Translations under genes and position numbers: made by a program
Part shown: positions 7,272-8,208 of the stretch, piece after piece
How positions within the stretch are numbered: position 1 is the stretch's first letter
Layout: every line of letters begins with the position of its first letter
The notes under the pieces: generated by a model
Told to the model about the DNA's origin: nothing
What the model saw: the letters and a program-made list of their open reading frames with translations, nothing else
The model's database searches: none
From: Rickettsiales bacterium
Lineage (GTDB): Bacteria; Pseudomonadota; Alphaproteobacteria; Rickettsiales; Rickettsiaceae
Direction: 5' to 3'
DNA length: 8,208 bases
Assembly (NCBI GenBank): GCA_947508155.1
Contig: CANNRM010000019.1
Location: forward strand, 1-8,208

Positions 7272-7300
7272 AGGATAGCCCTTAAAAGGGTTTGTGTCAA
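7272..7300 (-). promoter_or_regulatory. Promoter of tRNA-Arg (and probably ppdK)
   Basis: On the minus strand, a perfect -35 TTGACA (7300-7295) is followed by a 17-base spacer and a -10 TATCCT (7277-7272, 4 of 6). Transcription would start near 7265, about 19 bases before the tRNA. The bases after the -10 (GCAGCAG) are GC-rich, as in stringently controlled stable-RNA promoters. The spacer itself carries an inverted repeat, CCCTT-AA-AAGGG (7279-7290 on the plus strand). Confidence 0.72.
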
Positions 7301-7322
7301 GAAATTTTATTTTAAATGTTAT

Positions 7323-7344
7323 GTGATGAGTGTATACTCGTCAC
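7323..7344. repeat. Small inverted repeat (hairpin)
   Basis: GTGATGAGT (7323-7331) and ACTCGTCAC (7336-7344) pair over nine positions with one G-T wobble around the loop GTAT. It lies in the tRNA-Arg/deformylase-like spacer and overlaps the left member of the direct-repeat pair. No function is evident; it could be an operator or part of the repeat element. Confidence 0.5.
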
Positions 7345-7355
7345 TATTTAATTTG
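7333..7355 (+). repeat. Imperfect direct repeat, left copy
   Basis: This copy resembles 7492-7516: both begin TATAC and end TCAC(T/C)ATTTAATTTG (here with one extra T), with small indels between. The two copies bracket the large compound palindrome. Confidence 0.5.
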
Positions 7356-7361
7356 CCGTAA

Positions 7362-7474
7362 ATCCGTCATCCTCGGATTCGCTTGCGAATTCGGGGATCT
7401 CGTGTCACAAGAGTAATATCACTCCTGCCTCATGAGATCCCCGAATTTACTTTGTAAATCCGAGGATGACGGAT
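7362..7474. repeat. 113-base compound palindrome (cruciform-type intergenic repeat)
   Basis: The outer arm ATCCGTCATCCTCGGATT (7362-7379) is perfectly complementary to 7457-7474. The inner arm AATTCGGGGATCTC (7388-7401) is perfectly complementary to 7434-7447. Between the outer and inner arms each side has its own mini-hairpin: ATTCGC-TT-GCGAAT (7377-7390) on the left and ATTTAC-TTT-GTAAAT (7445-7459) on the right. The central loop (7405-7430) holds a further GAGT/ACTC pairing. The sequence can fold as one long interrupted stem or as two local hairpins. The core resembles the GTCATCCTCGG...GATC-type palindromic repeats I recall from alphaproteobacterial and rickettsial genomes. No ORF is present and no U-tract follows. 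Confidence 0.88.
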
Positions 7475-7491
7475 AAATAATGGGTGTGTAC

Positions 7492-7516
7492 TATACCTGT
7501 ATCACCATTTAATTTG
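7492..7516 (+). repeat. Imperfect direct repeat, right copy
   Basis: This is the partner of 7333-7355. It ends 12 bases before the start codon of the deformylase-like gene, so it also lies where that gene's promoter or leader would be. Its TATACC could be a -10 box, but no good -35 is seen. Confidence 0.5.
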
Positions 7517-7528
7517 TGAGATAATATT

Positions 7529-8023
7529 ATGGCTCTATTACCTTTGACTTATGGCCCAGACAAAATTTTTAGCAAAATCGCTAGCCCAGTTGAAGTTGTG
7601 GACGATGTGATTCGTTCCATCATTGATGATATGCTGGAAACAATGTATCGCGAACATGCAATTGGTATGGGTGCCAATATGGTAGGCATTCTGAAACGAA
7701 TAGTGGTTATAGATATGCAGGAAGATGGGCTGCGCAAACCATATGCTCTCATTAACCCTGAAATTGTTTGGTTCTCTGAGGATGTGCAGACTCATCAAGA
7801 AGCATCGATTTGTTTCCCTGGGATTTCTGCTAATATTACGCGTCCACGATCTGTAAGAGTATGTTATCTGGATTACAATGGGCAGACAAATGAGCTTAAG
7901 GCAGATGGGTGGTTTGCAACTGTAATTCAGCATGATGTGGGTTATTTGAATGGTAAGATTTTCTTGGATTATTTGTCTAAAATGAAGAGGGATATGTTGT
8001 TGAAGAAGATGATCAAAAAATGA
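7529..8023 (+). CDS. Peptide deformylase-like protein, predicted catalytically inactive
   Basis: The 164-residue frame aligns over its full length with bacterial peptide deformylase, the Fe(II) enzyme that removes formyl groups from nascent proteins. The start ATG has a GAG site 8 bases upstream. The fold-level sequence is kept: LLPLTYGPDKIFSKIASPVEVVDD, then LKRIVVID, ALINPEI, RPRSVRVCYLDYNGQ, ELKADGWFAT and the C-terminal IFLDYLSKMKRDMLLKK. The three signature motifs are not. Motif 1 (GxGLAAPQ) reads AIGMGANM at 44-51, with M51 replacing the catalytic Gln. Motif 2 (EGCLS) reads EASIC at 91-95, with S93 replacing the metal-binding Cys. Motif 3 (QHExDH) reads QHDVGY at 134-139, with D136 for Glu and Y139 for the second metal-binding His. 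Only H135 of the metal ligands remains. The reading frame is intact, which argues for a maintained pseudoenzyme rather than a decaying gene. No fmt is seen next to it. A true def gene is expected elsewhere in the genome. Confidence 0.9.
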   Translation: MALLPLTYGPDKIFSKIASPVEVVDDVIRSIIDDMLETMYREHAIGMGANMVGILKRIVVIDMQEDGLRKPYALINPEIVWFSEDVQTHQEASICFPGISANITRPRSVRVCYLDYNGQTNELKADGWFATVIQHDVGYLNGKIFLDYLSKMKRDMLLKKMIKK

Positions 8024-8030
8024 CTTTTTT
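8015..8030 (+). terminator. Weak A-run/T-run hairpin at the end of the deformylase-like gene
   Basis: Six A (8015-8020) and six T (8025-8030) flank the stop codon and could form a six-pair A-T stem ending in U residues. This resembles the end of ppdK but is shorter and thermodynamically poor. Confidence 0.2.
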
Positions 8031-8137
8031 ACCACATCGATGATTATCATAACAATATAGATATCTTATTTTTTGTGAAGGCCCATTCAAGTTTGAAGTG
8101 CAACAGAGGATAAGATTTTGAGATTATAGATGAGAGG

Positions 8138-8171
8138 TATAATTGAATAGATCAGATGGATAGTTTAATAT
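8138..8171 (+). promoter_or_regulatory. Candidate promoter(s) for the gene starting at 8203
   Basis: Two alternatives overlap. A perfect TATAAT is at 8138-8143 but lacks a well-spaced -35 (TTGAGA at 8118 gives only 14 bases). Alternatively, TTGAAT (8143-8148) and TAATAT (8166-8171) sit 17 bases apart. The rest of 8024-8137 holds only small AT-rich palindromes, such as TTCAA-GT-TTGAA at 8086-8097, and no ORF that I can support. Confidence 0.35.
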
Positions 8172-8202
8172 TCCGATTGCAAAATCATAAGGAGTATAAA
8201 CT

Positions 8203-8208
8203 ATGCCA
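8203..8208 (+). CDS. Start of an unidentified gene (first two codons only)
   Basis: A near-consensus Shine-Dalgarno AAGGAG (8189-8194) lies 8 bases upstream of the ATG at 8203, by far the best ribosome binding site in the window. Only Met-Pro is visible, so nothing can be said about the product. The 179-base gap and internal promoter candidates suggest a unit separate from the deformylase-like gene. Confidence 0.55.

Noticed and set aside
7529..8023. The altered deformylase motifs explained by frameshift or assembly error
   Set aside because: The frame is uninterrupted and homologous on both sides of each motif. The changes are single-residue substitutions at separate sites.
7538..8050. A 170-codon antisense ORF opposite the deformylase-like gene
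   Set aside because: It is the reverse-strand shadow of a gene with clear homology, has no recognisable motif and has no ribosome binding site.

Overview
The window reads as a chromosomal segment of an AT-rich alphaproteobacterium, most likely an obligately intracellular member of the Rickettsiales (Rickettsiaceae/Midichloriaceae type). This is inference. It rests on the low GC content, the short operons with palindromic intergenic repeats, the pyruvate,phosphate dikinase, the alphaproteobacterial-style LptD, and a second, degenerate peptide deformylase. I cannot fix the genus from the sequence alone.

Left part (1-4010). The 5' two thirds or so of lptD (outer-membrane LPS translocon) is on the minus strand and runs off the left edge. 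It diverges across a 50-base spacer from xseA, the complete large subunit of exonuclease VII, on the plus strand. xseA ends in a 4-base tail-to-tail overlap with a minus-strand DUF4143-type AAA+ ATPase of the kind often carried as accessory cargo.

Middle (4011-4493). Two near-identical palindromic hairpins sit 134 bases apart and bracket a gene-free stretch of about 100 bases between the ATPase and a 67-codon gene of unknown function. That small gene has a good Shine-Dalgarno sequence and a convincing promoter.

Right-centre (4494-7300). ppdK (880 codons) lies 33 bases downstream of a tRNA-Arg(ACG) gene that encodes its own CCA. A strong promoter with a perfect -35 box precedes the tRNA, and I see no separate ppdK promoter, so the two are probably cotranscribed. 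An uncorrected ORF call would start ppdK inside the tRNA.

Right end (7301-8208). A 113-base compound palindrome, whose two arms each keep their own small side hairpin, sits between imperfect direct repeats. It is followed by a peptide deformylase-like gene in which most of the metal-binding and catalytic signature is replaced, so it is predicted to be a pseudoenzyme. The last six bases are the start of another gene behind a strong ribosome binding site.

The genes are mostly housekeeping: envelope assembly, DNA repair, central carbon metabolism and translation. I see no mobile-element transposase, CRISPR array or recognised defence island. The most unusual items are the dead deformylase, the two kinds of palindromic repeat, the tRNA-ppdK arrangement and the unknown 67-residue protein.
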